DNA from: Macrocybe gigantea | Taxonomy: Eukaryota > Basidiomycota > Agaricomycetes > Agaricales > Callistosporiaceae | Direction of reading: 5' to 3' | Length of the DNA: 37,659 nucleotides | NCBI GenBank assembly: GCA_011319805.1 | Contig: SJRY01000331.1 | Location: 1 to 37,659 of the forward strand | Translations under genes and position numbers: made by a program | Part shown: positions 24,686 through 36,684 of the stretch, piece by piece | Layout: the number at the start of each line of letters is the position of its first letter | Position numbering within the stretch: the first letter of the stretch is position 1 | Notes under the pieces: generated by a model | The model's database searches: none | What the model was told of the DNA's origin: nothing | The model's input: the letters and a program-made list of their open reading frames with translations, nothing else

Positions 24686-25999
24686 TTAATCATCAATTTT
24701 GCACCGGTGCCAAACCTCGGAGACATAATCGGCCATAATACGCTCAGTTTCTTTGGACGGGTGACTATGCAGAAGTAAGCACCATGATATAAATTCAAAG
24801 GGACGCAGCGACGTGCTCACCCTGGAATCCAGTAAAAGTAGTGCTCAGGGTCCGAACACATCCCAATAGTCGAGCACCCATTCTCAGGCGTGCACTGGGT
24901 GCATGAATCAGTACTGACGTATCCGAAAGCTTTGAATCCAGGATCAGGCCCCAAGACACCCTCCCAAAGAGGTGCAAAATCGACGTAGGATACCTTGAGC
25001 TTGGTGGAGTTGATACCCGCGTGAAAGTCGTGCAAGCCGTCGAATACGGTCTGCTTGAACCGTTCTCCGGACTCTGCGACAGTTCCTCGGCCGTAAACGT
25101 CCAGAACCATGAAAGAACGCGCGTTTGTGGGCGGGCTGGCCAAGATTTGAATTTGCTGGAGCAGAACGTGGGCCGCCTCGACCATATGGTCCCCGTCAAC
25201 TACCCATCCGGAAGGTAAGCCGTTCTGAGATCAGTCCGAACGTAATGAGCGACATACTCAATGACGCAAGATAATCACTATATTTTGCCCATTAGTACGT
25301 CTCTTTCAGCTGCAAAATCATAGAAACTGACTTTATTCCGAAAAATACGGCATAGAGAGTTGTCTTGGGGTCGAGAATATTCCCTTGGCTCAGAAACTTC
25401 GATACTAAGGAAAAGATCGTTCAATTCGACGCTCTCTCAAAGGCAATGAAGTGAGTGCTTGCCCTGGCCCTTGAAGTCGACAGGTCTCGGGTTGCTAGGC
25501 CACAACGAAAGGTCGATACATGCTGCAGATTGCTGTTCAGGATAAAATCAGTGAGAGCATAAAGCGTTTCCTGATCGAATCAATGTACGGCGTAGTCTTT
25601 TATCGTGGCATTGATGTCCATGCAGACATCTTCGACCCAAGTATAGCCATTCACAGAGCGTCCGCCTGCAAGCACGCTAGGAGGGACCAGGATGGGCGGA
25701 TCCAACGGCGACCCGTCGTCATGTCCGCCATCCGTGTAACTATCCTGGAATGCGGAAAGACAATCAAATGAGTATATTCAAAAAGCAGAAATCGACTGCA
25801 GATGCACCCCAAAGGCAACGACAGTCTTGTAGTCTTTCGGATTAATGCCCGCGTTGATGCTCGCGGTCTTCCCACCGAAAGGTCCGCAATTCGGATGAAC
25901 CGCAAGCTTGATGCCGTCGTTAGGCTCGTCTCTGGCGAGAGGCGAATAAAGAGCGAGGCTAGAGGCAAATAGAGATAACAAGAAGACCAGGTTCGGCAT
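24686..25999 (-). CDS. Secreted SGNH/GDSL hydrolase, carbohydrate esterase family 16-like
   Basis: Probable extracellular acetyl esterase acting on acetylated sugars or xylo-oligosaccharides (family knowledge). Seven exons: 25808-25999, 25589-25744, 25463-25532, 25332-25404, 25258-25277, 24821-25199, 24686-24764; phases agree, 322 aa. Signal peptide MPNLVFLLSLFASSLAL. Block I nucleophile Ser66 in FGDSYTDGG, split by intron 1 just before Asp65. Other blocks: LSLWPSNPRPVDF, then FFGINDY across intron 4, and C-terminal DPEHYFYWIPGHPSKETERI with the putative catalytic His298. The Asp usually three residues before this His is Ile. Intron 3 (25405-25462) has a GC donor. Ends TAA at 24686. It lies just right of the repeat block. 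Confidence 0.9.
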
Positions 26000-26643
26000 A
26001 TTGAAGAATAGCGAGTAACGAATGTGAAGCCTCCAGCTGAACGACTCCCGCTTTTATACCTGCGCACAGTCCGAGAGCGCGTGCATATTGCAGTCGACAT
26101 GACATCGACCGCGAGGTGCGTCTGAGGCACTTTACGAGAGAGTTTTAGAAGAGAAGCTTGAGCCATACAATTCTGAGCAGTTGAAGACAATTACACCTCC
26201 AAGGATCCTCATGCAGCACAACGTCGAGCAGCGGTCAGATGATAGCCACAGCATTCACGAGCAGGCGAATCGTCGCAACTCAACAATTGGACGCAAAACC
26301 CGAAGAGCGCGTCTTCATATGCCTCAGCACGGATGACCTGGTCAGAGGGCGTCAGATTTACATTTCGGGGGACATGGCGGACGGCGAAGAAGCGGCGACC
26401 GTTGAATTGCTGTAAAGGTCGAAACAATAGCACGTCGGAGATAACCCTACTGGGACGTAGAATGGCTGCTACTCCGAAGGCGGGAAAAAAAAAAACAGCT
26501 CTCGTACGATGTTGGGATTTATTTTTATTGCAGGCCGCCAGCGAATCGGCAGCAATAGACGCCTGCTACTGTACACACTCTCACATTAATGAATAAACAA
26601 GGCTCCAATTGCAATAGTTTTCCTTTTCTGTCAGTCTTTCATT
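26000..26643. promoter_or_regulatory. Upstream region of the CE16-like gene / 3' end of GH92
   Basis: No gene seen. By position it holds the promoter of the minus-strand esterase (start 25999) and the 3' UTR of the minus-strand GH92 gene (stop 26644-26646). An A-rich run lies near 26487. Confidence 0.4.
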
Positions 26644-29600
26644 TCAGTCATACCCGCCAGTGGACAAGGAGGGTGGCAGAGCGTCCTTTCCTGTGCCACA
26701 CGTAACGTTGATATTGTCTGTCAGCGTCAGCTCGACCAGCGAGCCGTTCTCAAAGACGTCCCAATCGAGGTAGCAGTTCGACTTGTACGGCACGCTGTTG
26801 ACGGTCACGTTCTGCATTCGACCCGTCAATCATCTCTTTTCAATCACAACGACCCAAAAAATGACAATACCTGCACAAAGACGCGTCCCCCCGTGCCGTT
26901 TGCAGGATTCCCAGCGAAATTCTTGGACCTGATAGTCGTCGTCTTGTTATGCGCCGGGTTGAAGAACGATATCTGACGGAAGAAGGGCGAAGAAAGGAGG
27001 AATTGACGAGTTGCAGGGAGGGGTACATTCCGGTCAGGTAGAACCCAGCATAGCTACCCATGGCACCTAGGCAAGGTGATCAGAACAGCCATAATTGACG
27101 CATCGCTCATGATGATTTTACCCGAGTCTATAAATGCACAGCTTGAATCAGTCCAATTCCGACGAACCAGCGTTAGCGAAACATACCATCATTTCCCGGC
27201 AGGCCATTTATGGATGTGTTGAAGAATTCCGCAATGACCTGTCTGGATCGCTGTGTGCTCAAGCCGGGCCGATTGGCGTAGTGATACATATAGGGCATCT
27301 GCTGCGAAGGCTCGTCCGTAGACTCGAAATGTTCCTAAAAGGAAAGGGCAGGCTTCCAAACCTAGATCACAAGAGCCTAGCTGCCTGCTGACCTCTGCAA
27401 AGATGAAGTCCAGTCTAGAGACGAAGTTGTCGGCGCCACCTTGAAGGTCAATCAATTTGGCAGTATCTTGAGGGACGTACTGTGCCAGAAGGTGAGCATG
27501 ACAGACAGGTCACTTGCGTCATCACTCACTTGAGAATACTGAAACGGGACTGAGATGAATCAGAAAGGCGAAATGTACACAAGCATGCTTACAATGATCG
27601 GAGAGCCTAGAGCATCAGGGAAGTATCAGAATCGCCTTTTCCAAAAGCATGAGGAACGAAGGGAAAGACGGACCCTCGTAGAAACCATCCCTATTGGCAG
27701 CGTTCAAGAAACAAGTAGCCTTCTCCGGATCGTGAATGCTGCAATGCCTAGGATCCGTAAAGTTGAACGTTCCATTAGCAAATCGAGGCTGCCAAGGGTC
27801 GATCCACCAGCTAAGCGAGGCAAATCGCAATGAGAGGATGAGAATTGGCCTACCTGCATCATGCCCGCAATCTCGGGATTTCCGGGGACAGTGACATTGG
27901 GGTTCCAGACGTTGATATAATTGCCGGCACGTTGTGCATACTACGCAGGACACTCTCAGAATCACGTCAAGTGCGAAACATCGCGTTACCTTCCTGGCGT
28001 CGTCCGCTCTGCCAAGGACCTTTGCAACTTGAGAAATGGCAAAGTCATTAAAAGCGTGCTATCACGCGCAATCAAATCCCGTCCATCCAAACACAGACGA
28101 CAACGCCGGAACGAACCTCCAGTGTCCTAGAGACCTGCTTGGTATTGGCGCCTCCGGCATCGAACATGTCGTGCGGGATGTAATCTGACACGAGAATTCA
28201 GAGAGGGGGATCCACGACACGCTGAGCCGACCGAGTTCCGCACTCAGCTGCTTCCAAATGTCGGCCTGCCGGCCTTGCAAGTTCCAATTCGGCGGCTGAA
28301 TCTCTGCGTCTGCCAAGAGAGCGTTGTAGAGGTCTTCTGCAGAGACGCCCCACGAAGCCGCTTGCTGATGGAATTTGACAAAGAATTCGCCCAGAATCGG
28401 ATCTGCGTCTGTGAAATGCTGTCGAGTCAAGTTCAAAGGGTCAGGTGTCTGAGAACGCACTGCTGCCGCCTTGGATAAAGTGCATCGCGGTCGCGCCTCG
28501 ACATTCCGGAAGCCAGCCTACCCCTTCCATCAGGACCCGAGAAAAAAAAGGAGTATCGATCATACAACATCTCACGCACCTTCATGTTTCTGAATATCGA
28601 TCATCCCGCGAACGATCTGTGCGAAGCGCACGGGATCGTGGAGCGACATGAGCGGATACAGCGTGCGATACGTGTCCCACTGCGAAAGAGCATCAGCACA
28701 CGGCGAAAGGACGGGTAGACGCGCTTGTGCTCACGTTGCAATAATACGAGTCGTAGTACGGTTCGGACGAGTCCCATTTTGGATTCTCGCCGGTATCTGC
28801 GCACGGAAAGAAAAAATCAGTCCTTTCAAAGCTCGCCGTGAAGGAGCAAAGTCCTACAATCAGCCGGGGAAATATGCGTCCGATACACCTACCAAAACAC
28901 GCCGTCAGCCAGACCCCAACACGAAACAGAAAGCACAACCAACGACCCACCGACGAATAAAACAGCTGCACGGTCTCCCTCGACACGCCCGCCGGATCGA
29001 CCTGTATGCGTCCCAGCACATCGTTCCACTGGGCCCGGGCCTCCCGGCGCACGCGCGCAAAATCAAAGTCCGGAATCTCCTCTTCGGCATTGCGGCACGC
29101 CTGATCGCTCGAGACGAGCGAGACGCCGACGCGGGCCAGGATCGTCGTCGTTTGGCCGCGTGGCGCGGGCGCGAAGGTGAAGAGCGCGCCGAGCTGGTCC
29201 ACGAAGCCTGTCGCCGCGTCAGTGCTATGCTTCAGGAATCTGAATCTGAAAACGTGTGACAGACCATAGTAGACTTGCAGGATGTCCGTCGTGCCTCGAA
29301 CCGGAAAATCAGCCAGCCAAACGCCATATTCCATAGGCTTCCCAAGCGCAAACCCCTCGCCCTTGAACGTGACGCACGTAAACGCACTATACCGGCCTTA
29401 CCGAAACGGCATCAGCACAACCGTATCAGAGACCAAGAAAAAGGACACCCGCCAGGCCCAAAAGACGCCGCGAAGGACGCGCCGCCCTTGACGCGCGCGG
29501 TGTCGGGATCGAGCGTCATGACCGGATCCGTGCTGCTGCGCTGCCCGTCGTTCGTAATGTCCACCGCGATGCGCGGGTGCGCCGTCCCAGCAGGAAACGT

Positions 29601-30467
29601 GTACCTATGCAACGCCGAACGCCGCGTGGCAGTCAGCTCGACGCGGACGCCGCTCGAGAGGTTCGTCGAAAAGTAGCCGGGCGAGGCAAAATCATCCGGC
29701 GCGCCTAGACATTCGTGTTTTTTTTTTTTTTCGTCGGTCAGATTTTTTAAAAGAGACGATTAGTTTTTTTAGGATAGATAAAGTGGCGAACCGTTGGATA
29801 GAATTTTGCGTGGGATCTTCCGGCTGTTGATGGACGTCGGGCACTTTTCGAACGAGGAGCACTCGACGAAAGGAAAGAGTTTAAAGTTTGACAGGGGGAC
29901 AGCCTATGAAGGCATTCGCTGAGGAATTCATTTCACAGCATTTGCTGGCAGCTCACCCCACCGGTGCCGCTATCATGCAACTGTGAAAACCCAGTGACGT
30001 TGAACTGGGGATCTCCATCATACCCAGCATGCTGAATTCAGCGCAATCAGCCATCTGGCAACACGACAAATCAAAAAGCTCATCCTCACATTTCCAGGCG
30101 AATCAGTGTCCATCCCGACTTTGATCATCCCATGCGGCAGCGTCGCGCCTAAAATTCACCTTCGTTCAGACGCCTGACAAAAATAGGAAACTTAAAAAAA
30201 AAAACCTGGAAAGACATGCCCGCCGTTTGTCGTGCCAATAAACGGAAGCACAAAGCTGGCCGGATCCGAGATGAAAACGCTCGCACTCGCGCTGGGAGAG
30301 GGCGCAGCCGAACTGACGAACAGAATTATGATCACGAGCGAGAAAATGACAACAAAGCCCCCCCCCCTCCCTCGAGCACACGCACCTCGCGCTCTGAGCG
30401 CCGACTCTGGCCAACCCCCGAACAACAAAACCAACAAACCTCCAACGCTCGTCTTTCGCGACTTCAT
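26644..30467 (-). CDS. Glycoside hydrolase family 92 (exo-alpha-1,2-mannosidase type)
   Basis: Calcium-dependent alpha-mannosidase family acting on mannans and N-glycans. Twenty-two exons from 30206-30467 down to 26644-26811, including 31-, 14- (27593-27606) and 9-nt (27530-27538) exons; about 841 aa. Motifs in order: DPASFVLPFIGTTNGGHVFPG; ATLPHGMIKVGMDTDSPGN; GFSQLHDSGTGG; GKPMEYGVWLADF; WDSSEPYYDSYYCN; PECRGATAMHFIQGG; NADPILGEFFVKFH; YIPHDMFDAGGANTKQVSRT; MPYMYHYANRPGLSTQ; IAEFFNTSINGLPGNDGAMG. The N-terminus has a hydrophobic run (VVIFSLVIIILFVSS), a signal or signal anchor; ATG 30467 is the first in frame but the true start is unsure. Oddities: one base missing in the CCCC run at 27020-27023; intron 5 is either GC-AG (29397-29452, keeps GPGRYSAFTC) or GT-AG (29387-29448). 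Confidence 0.9.
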
Positions 30468-30827
30468 AATCAAATTCAGCAATCTCTCGGTCACAAAAAA
30501 GTTGTCCTTTAAAAACGGAAGCGAGAGCGTTTGGGGTGGGGAGGGGCATCGGGCCTCGCTCCTTCTTCAATTTATGTGCGAAAAAAATCTTGCACGCACG
30601 ATCAGCGATTCTCGAAGCTAGAGAAGGTGGAGACCCTGCTTAAGCGAAGAGATCAGCTGAGCAAGATGTTGTCACTTCATGCGAACTCGTCCGCACAAAG
30701 CACGCGCAACGTCAGAGCTCTTATTTTATCCACAAGAGTGGGTCAAAATAGAATCGGACAGACGTATATATGCGCATTGCATCACGTGAATGCCCCGAGT
30801 AAACATCGAAACCACGCACAGAGAGCA
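30468..30827. other. Short intergenic region upstream of GH92
   Basis: Between the GH92 start and the 3' end of the metallophosphoesterase gene, both minus strand. Must contain the GH92 promoter. No other feature seen. Confidence 0.4.
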
Positions 30828-32295
30828 CTAAACATCGTCCTTGAGATCCACAATCACAGGCTGGAACCCAGGCCCGCCAAACGGAACCCTGACCCGCTCC
30901 GCCCTTCCACCAGGTACAAAACGTTCCGCCACGCGCGTCGCCCAAGAGGCCAATTCGCCGCATTGACAAACACCGTGCGCGGATGCATGTCCTCCTCCCC
31001 AACCTCCCTCTCCTCTTCCTCTCGCTCTTCCTCCGGTCGCAAACTCTCCACCCCACCTCGGCGCTCCTCATCAAACTTCACATCGAGGTCGTCCAGATCG
31101 TCCTCCTTGTCCTCCTCTTCCTCTTCAGCCTGCACGAGCGGTGGCTCGCCGTCCCACGCATGTATCACAGCGCCATGCGCCTCGTGTATGTGCCCTGCAA
31201 CGTGCAAGCGCAGGCCCGGCGCGAGCTCCGTCAGACGCGCGCGCAGGGCCGGACAGCCCGCCAGCGCGCCGCTGCGCAGCGTGCGGTCGAATATGCCTCG
31301 CGCTGGACCGTGTGTCAGGCTTTTTTTTTTTTTGGGGGGGGGGTGTCAGGCTTTTTTTCAGATGCGTATGTGCAGCAGCAAGCGGAGAAGCCTTACAGGA
31401 TGTCTGTTTTGGGGATCCTGGACGCGATCTCTATGGATTGCATGTCAAAAAGCTGTAGCCATCGGGAAAAAAACTGTCAGATCGCACTTTCAGCCTCATC
31501 TTCTGTATAGTTGAACGCCCAATTATAAAACTCGGGAGACCACTAGTATACCAAGTACAAACGCATCAGCACAGGTTAAAAAAAAAAAGGGGGGGCATCG
31601 AGACGCACAGGTGACCCATATACGCTCCATGTGCGCCCGCCTTCCTTTGCCTGAAACACGTACTCTTCGTCCTGGAGGTACACCAGACCTGCTCGCTGTG
31701 CTTTTGGACCCTTGAGGAGTGCCATGATTTGTCGATGGGCTGACCTCGCGGGGCACATCAGAAGAGATGGATGCGAAACAAGCAAAACCGTTTCGCACCT
31801 GCTTGTCCCCGTTCCTGTGCCACCTCGCATAATTCTGGTCGTACCATTCCTTGTGCAGCGGCAAATCATGATTTCCAGCAATAATTCTACAAAGGAGAAT
31901 GTAAGAAAAACGTCAATCCAAAGCCCATTAAAAAACAAAAAAAACACGCACATCTTGACACGATGCGGCAAACCGCACAACCAGTTCACCGTGCGCTCAA
32001 ACCCGTCCACGCGGCCCGTGTTGGTCAGATCTCCGGCGTGCAGGAGCACGTCTCCGGCCGGGACACCGAATTCACGCGCGTGCGTGTCGCTCACGCAGAC
32101 GAAGCGCGTCCAGCCGGGGCCCGGGCCACGTGGAACTCGAGACGGGGCAGGGTCGTACTCGAGGTGCACGTGCGCTGTGGGAGAGGAGAGCGTGCGTGGC
32201 TTGTAGGGTATCGCAGGTTCTGCAGAGGCCTTGGACTTGGGTCGCGACGAGAACATTTTAATCACACTTGCAGGGCGGTATCGATGTCGGGTCAT
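30828..32295 (-). CDS. Calcineurin-like metallophosphoesterase (MPPED/UPF0046 type)
   Basis: Binuclear-metal phosphoesterase, substrate unknown. Six exons: 31952-32295, 31799-31886, 31609-31739, 31488-31542, 31397-31430, 30828-31319; about 381 aa. Metal-ligand motifs: FVCVSDTHAR, GDVLLHAGDL, IIAGNHDLPLH, LTHGPARGIFD and HVAGHIHEAHG. The tail PFGGPGFQPVIVDLKDD is typical. Two one-base losses are needed for this reading. One is in the AAA run at 31728-31730 (giving PIDKIMALLKGP) and one is within 30879-30945. Without the latter, translation ends at 30854. A Glu/Asp-rich insert (VQAEEEEEDKEDDLDDLD) sits between the last motif and the C-terminus. Alternative start at 32256 (MFSSRPKSK). Confidence 0.85.
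31311..31369. repeat. Tandem repeat with A12/C10 runs at a splice acceptor
   Basis: On the coding (minus) strand, two copies of AAAAAAAGCCTGACAC are separated by a run of Cs and As. The second copy supplies the acceptor of intron 5 (AAAAG|CCTGACAC). The run replaces the usual polypyrimidine tract. Confidence 0.7.
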
Positions 32296-32394
32296 TTGTT
32301 CCTGTCATGACGTCAAAGCACGTGCAACATAGCGACAAACAGAACAAAAAAAAAACAACAGCCAGAAAGCGCACTACAAGAGCCGGAGAAGGAA

Positions 32395-32650
32395 AGACAA
32401 CGCAGAGGTAGTCGTACGTCGCCACCGCGCATCGCTTCGCGCGCCTGTCGCTCGATCTCGCGCATATGTTCTTTTCGACCGTGTCGCAGGGAATCTACGA
32501 AGGACCATGAAGCCTTTTTTTTTCTTTTTTTTTACAAAAAGAACATAGCGTCAGATGACCGTGCGCCATCTCTCTTGAACGACGGGCCACCGAATCTACG
32601 TGCCGGTATTTCAACGTGGGATGCCATGGTGCGTCCATCGTTTGCCGTCT
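32395..32650 (-). pseudogene. Decayed fragment of a tRNase Z gene
   Basis: Matches the partial tRNase Z gene at the right edge in two blocks. 32400-32512 corresponds to 36885-37020 (MVLRRFPATRSK against MALRRFPAPKSK, then a REIERQA-like stretch in another frame). 32550-32640 corresponds to about 37150-37215 (RHVDSVARRSREM against RHVDPAARRSRET). The intron between the blocks is replaced by a T-rich run, and both blocks carry indels. It is a duplicated, truncated copy in the same orientation as the intact gene. Confidence 0.75.
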
Positions 32651-32846
32651 ATATTTTGTGCCGCAAGCATTGCTACATGTCAATCCTCAATATTTGACAT
32701 TCGCATATTCTATAAAGTACACAATAAAATGGAAGGAAAAGCTATTAGTGCAGATCATCCTTCGGGTCTGCACCGTAACAACCGTCGCCCGCGTCAACGC
32801 CCCCTCTTCGATATCCTGTTCTTGCACTGCAGGGCTATTGAGATAA

Positions 32847-35800
32847 TCATTCACCACCCAGTCGTAGCAAGGCGATCCACGCGTCCACAACGGCTTGAGG
32901 TTTTGCATGGCGCGTCTCCACTTCATCGCGTGGATGCTCCGCAAACAGGTCGCGCGACTGAAGGAGCATGGCGAACTTGCTCGTGTCTTCTCCAGTTCGT
33001 ATACCTTTGTAGACCTTCTCGGAACAGCCTCGGACGCAGATCGTGTAGCGACTTTTCCCTTGTGCATTCGGCGCTTTCGCTGCTCGGTCAGGTTGCTCTC
33101 GTTGAACCTTGTTGTGAAGAATGACTGAGATGGATGGCGGATCCGCCGCGTCAGCCGACCGGTTGCCTTTGCTCGTCTTGATGGCTCTAGCCAAAGGCTG
33201 GACTCCGAGATCCATGATCAAGGCAATGTAGGGCGGTGGTCCTTTGATCTGCGGCTGAGTATCCTTGCCAGGACGATCCGGGCGCTTACGGTGTTCGCAT
33301 CTCAGTGTTGGCTTGAAGTATTTGAGTTCCAGGGCGTTGATCTCAGCATGGATCGTAGGCGTAGCACGGCGGCGATCGCGGACCTGAATTAATATGCCTG
33401 TCATCGCGTGCTCGCATAACGGCGTTTTCCCGGCATCATCGCACAGAAAAACAGGAATGATGAGGTCGATAACCGGTTGGCAGTTCTTGCAAATAATAGC
33501 TGCGCTTCGGATGAAGGCCGCCCATGCAGCTTCAGCCGTGACCGAACTGTCATCGCCCGCTTTGATGAAATGCGTGAACCGAACGATGCCAGTCGAGAAT
33601 GCCGTCTCGAGATTGGGGCCCAAATTTCGTCCGTCTGCGCAAGATTGGAGGATTTTGTCAATGAACTGTTCCGAGAAGAGCTCTCCCAGAAACGTGATGA
33701 GCTGACAGCCTCGGGAATATTGGATCGTTCCAGTCATTAGGACATGCTCCTTTTCTACGGCCCTCCGATATGCGGCCGAGAGCAGAACTCGGGCTGTGAG
33801 CTCCCCACATTCTCCTTTGGAAAGAAGGCCGTTGTTGTTCGGCAAGTTGAGAGTATCTATCACGAAGCTAGATTTCTGGCTCTCCCACACCGCGAGTTGT
33901 TGACAAGCAGCCTCTGCCAGAATCGGCTCAGATGGGTACCCGGAACGGATGTATGAGCGGTCCGCTGGGATAGAGTAGACAATCCTCATATAGCTCTTGA
34001 CAAGCTCCGATTCAAAACGATTCACCTTTATCCGCCGTGGTTCATAATCCATGTGGTGGACAATGTCAATCATTGCCATCTTTGACTTCTCAGTGTCCAC
34101 GTCATTAACCAGATTCTCCTTGGCGAGATCGAGAATATACTGTTCTGGTGTTTTAGTACTGGACTTCACCCCACGATATGCCTGGAACAATGACCAGAAT
34201 CTATCTATGGAAAGGAAGTGAAGATTGAATCAAAAACGAAAAACGGTTACAATGACGCTTACACAGGTCGACCAAATCTGACCATGAATTCAAAACTCCT
34301 TACAGACTCCATTGTAAGATCAGGGCCAGCTCTGATTCGCGCCTCACGGTTGACAAGCGTTGGATGACAATCAAAAGGCGTCTCTGTAATGGGAGGGGGG
34401 AACGAAGGACGGCTGGATGCGACTCGCGCTGAGCTGGCGAGGGGAGCGCGAGGTGCAAGCATGGCAACGGGTGAAGCGGTGGACATAAAGAGATAGACAA
34501 CATCTTGTCTTTGAAGAGAGTTCATAGTGGTGCATAAATGATCATAACGGGTTTTGACGAGGGGTGCCAGATCCTCATCTTCGGACTTCTCGTCACCTTT
34601 TGAGACTTTCCAGAGAGTATGTGCTTCATCAAAGAAAACGAGCAGCTCCACCGGGTACTTGGGGCTTTCGCCCTTGGAACGGGACGCTGCAGTCCTCTCT
34701 TTGATGGCCGCAACAAGACGCTCCAAGGCATGAACTGCGCACGCCGTTGAAGGTCGGTTGGCATCCGCTCCCTTACGATAGATCAACAAGATTATTATCA
34801 TGTTCAGATATCGATCACGGTATGGATACTTTCACTTACCAGTGCCGATGCATCCACAACGACTTTCTTATACAACTCTTCCCTGGTCTCGTCAAACACG
34901 TTCGACCACCACTCCGCAAGCTCGCGCTTAGTGGGTTTCCAGCTGTGTCCAAGTTGTCGCACTTCGGATTCAAATTGAGCCTCCAGTAGATGCAGGACGT
35001 TTGTGAACAAAGCATCAAAGAACCGTGCAAAGTGATCGAGCAGGTCGCCGCTATTGTTGAGGACCAGATACCTATGTATTGGTGTGTCGGATGGCGGATA
35101 AGCCTTGCCTGTAGTCGTTTAAAAACAAAGGGAGGGACGCAAGAACAATGATCTCGACTTACTCTTTGCGTCTTCGGGTTTTCGAATATTGACGGGAATC
35201 GCAAAGACGAGCTTTCTCACTTCATTCACCATCCTAGATTTACCAGTTCCAGAGGATTGAACGATCGATGTGATGCTTTCATAATGTCTGTTGCGAGGAA
35301 TATTCTGCAGAGCATCGAGGAGGAGTTCGTGAGAGTTGCCTATAAACGGAGAGCCCCAGGCTGAAGTGATGGCTTGAAGATACAAGAGTAAGTATTGGCA
35401 CGAAGGCTCTGATGAACCAAGAACACCTTTTGCAACTCCTTCATAACGACTCGGATAAGCAAAGGAACACTGCATGCATTATCGAAAAATCTCACTCTCA
35501 TCAGAAGCCTTCTTTTGTAGAACATCTACTGTATGGTCAGAGCTCGTCATCGTATCAAGATATCATCAAAAAACTGACTCAGATAAGCAAGTTTGGTGTA
35601 GTCTCCGCTTTCGAAAGCGGCTGCTATGTGCGTCTCGAGACCGGGATGATTCTGAATTATCTCTTTTGCTAGACGCACATTCCCAGCGATACTTCCGCCA
35701 TCTAGCCGAATTAGTTCCAACTCATCCGACGCCAGTTTCAGGACGTGTTCCAGGATAAGTTCTGGTGCAGCGCCTTCGTCCTGGATGAAAGAGCGAATGG

Positions 35801-35870
35801 CGCCCATAATTCCATTGAGTTGTTTATAAGCATTGCTCGGCTTTGGTTCGAGCTCTTGAATTTCAGTCAT
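32847..35870 (-). CDS. P-loop ATPase of a fungal lineage-specific family
   Basis: Resembles large multicopy basidiomycete families of P-loop proteins, perhaps of the Crinkler-like kind; function unknown. Clear 3' exons: about 35163-35404, 34840-35108, 34263-34771, 32847-34200 (the last is 451 intact codons). Walker A IVQSSGTGKSRMVNEV; Walker B VELLVFFDEAHTLWK; also YPPSDTPIHRYL, FFDALFTNVLHLLE, LAEWWSNVF and FMVRFGRPVFWSLFQAYRG. The 5' part starts at ATG 35870 (MTEIQELEPKPSNAYK) and continues as YLSQFFDDI, SDHTVDVLQKKASDESEI and CSVPLLIRVVMKELQK, but needs at least three one-base shifts between 35400 and 35570. It may therefore be a recent pseudogene or carry sequence errors. The C-terminal 450 residues are unrecognised. 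Confidence 0.6.
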
Positions 35871-36026
35871 AGCGCGTGATGTATGCGTATGAACAAGAGA
35901 AGGATCCAGGGCTTGGTTTCTCAACAGGCCGCAATTGGAATTGATCAGTGATGATTGGGCACACCAGATCGGAGACAGCCGAGCTGAATGCACTCTCGAA
36001 ATGCGGCGATGGTGGCCACTGATCAA

Positions 36027-36684
36027 AACGTGGATGGCGGTGGTTCACTGTGCCACGATGCAAGCACATCAGTGGGCTAGATGTGGGTTTGTGACTCGCG
36101 TATGATCATGATGATGTCCATTTTGAAAGTGGTTAAGTGTCTGGAGGTGTTGACTTGCGCATGCATGCCAGTATCCACCGCCGCTACATTTCAATTATCT
36201 CCGATATCGTGTGCTCATCGATGATCAATGTGAATCGTGGCCCCATAGAAGACACGTCTGTACTGCATCACAGCGCCACCATGCACATACAGCGGTGGTG
36301 ATTGTGTGGTAATGGCTTGGCCATAGGAAAGCTGTAAAACGTCACAATCGTCCACCCAATCACGACCTTTTGTCAAGGGAAAAAAATCGCAACAACCTTT
36401 GGCCGTTGAATCATGCCAAGACGACCAAAAAAAACAGACACAAAAATTGCGCTCAGTTACTTTACAACATCTCACAGGTTTTTAATAACTTCCTGACATA
36501 CGTTTGTGGTCTGATGCGGAAGACGAGAGATGGTGGATGAAAGAAAAAAAAAAGACTGAAGAGTGACGCGTCAAGTATTGCTGCTCACGAGTACGATCTC
36601 AACATCCCCACATTCTGATGAGTATGACAGACAGCAAAAAAAAAGAAAACAACAAAAAAAACAAAAAAAGAAACCACAAACGTG
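36027..36684. other. Intergenic region upstream of the P-loop gene
   Basis: Contains several A- and T-runs and no supported coding frame. It lies between the start of the P-loop gene and the 3' end of tRNase Z, both minus strand. Confidence 0.4.

Noticed and set aside
28648..29259. 203-codon plus-strand open frame
   Set aside because: Antisense to conserved GH92 exons; GC-rich codon bias creates open antisense frames.
30531..31514. 327-codon plus-strand open frame, among the longest in the window
   Set aside because: Antisense to the metallophosphoesterase C-terminus and the repeat run; composition is Ser/Arg-rich low complexity without motifs.
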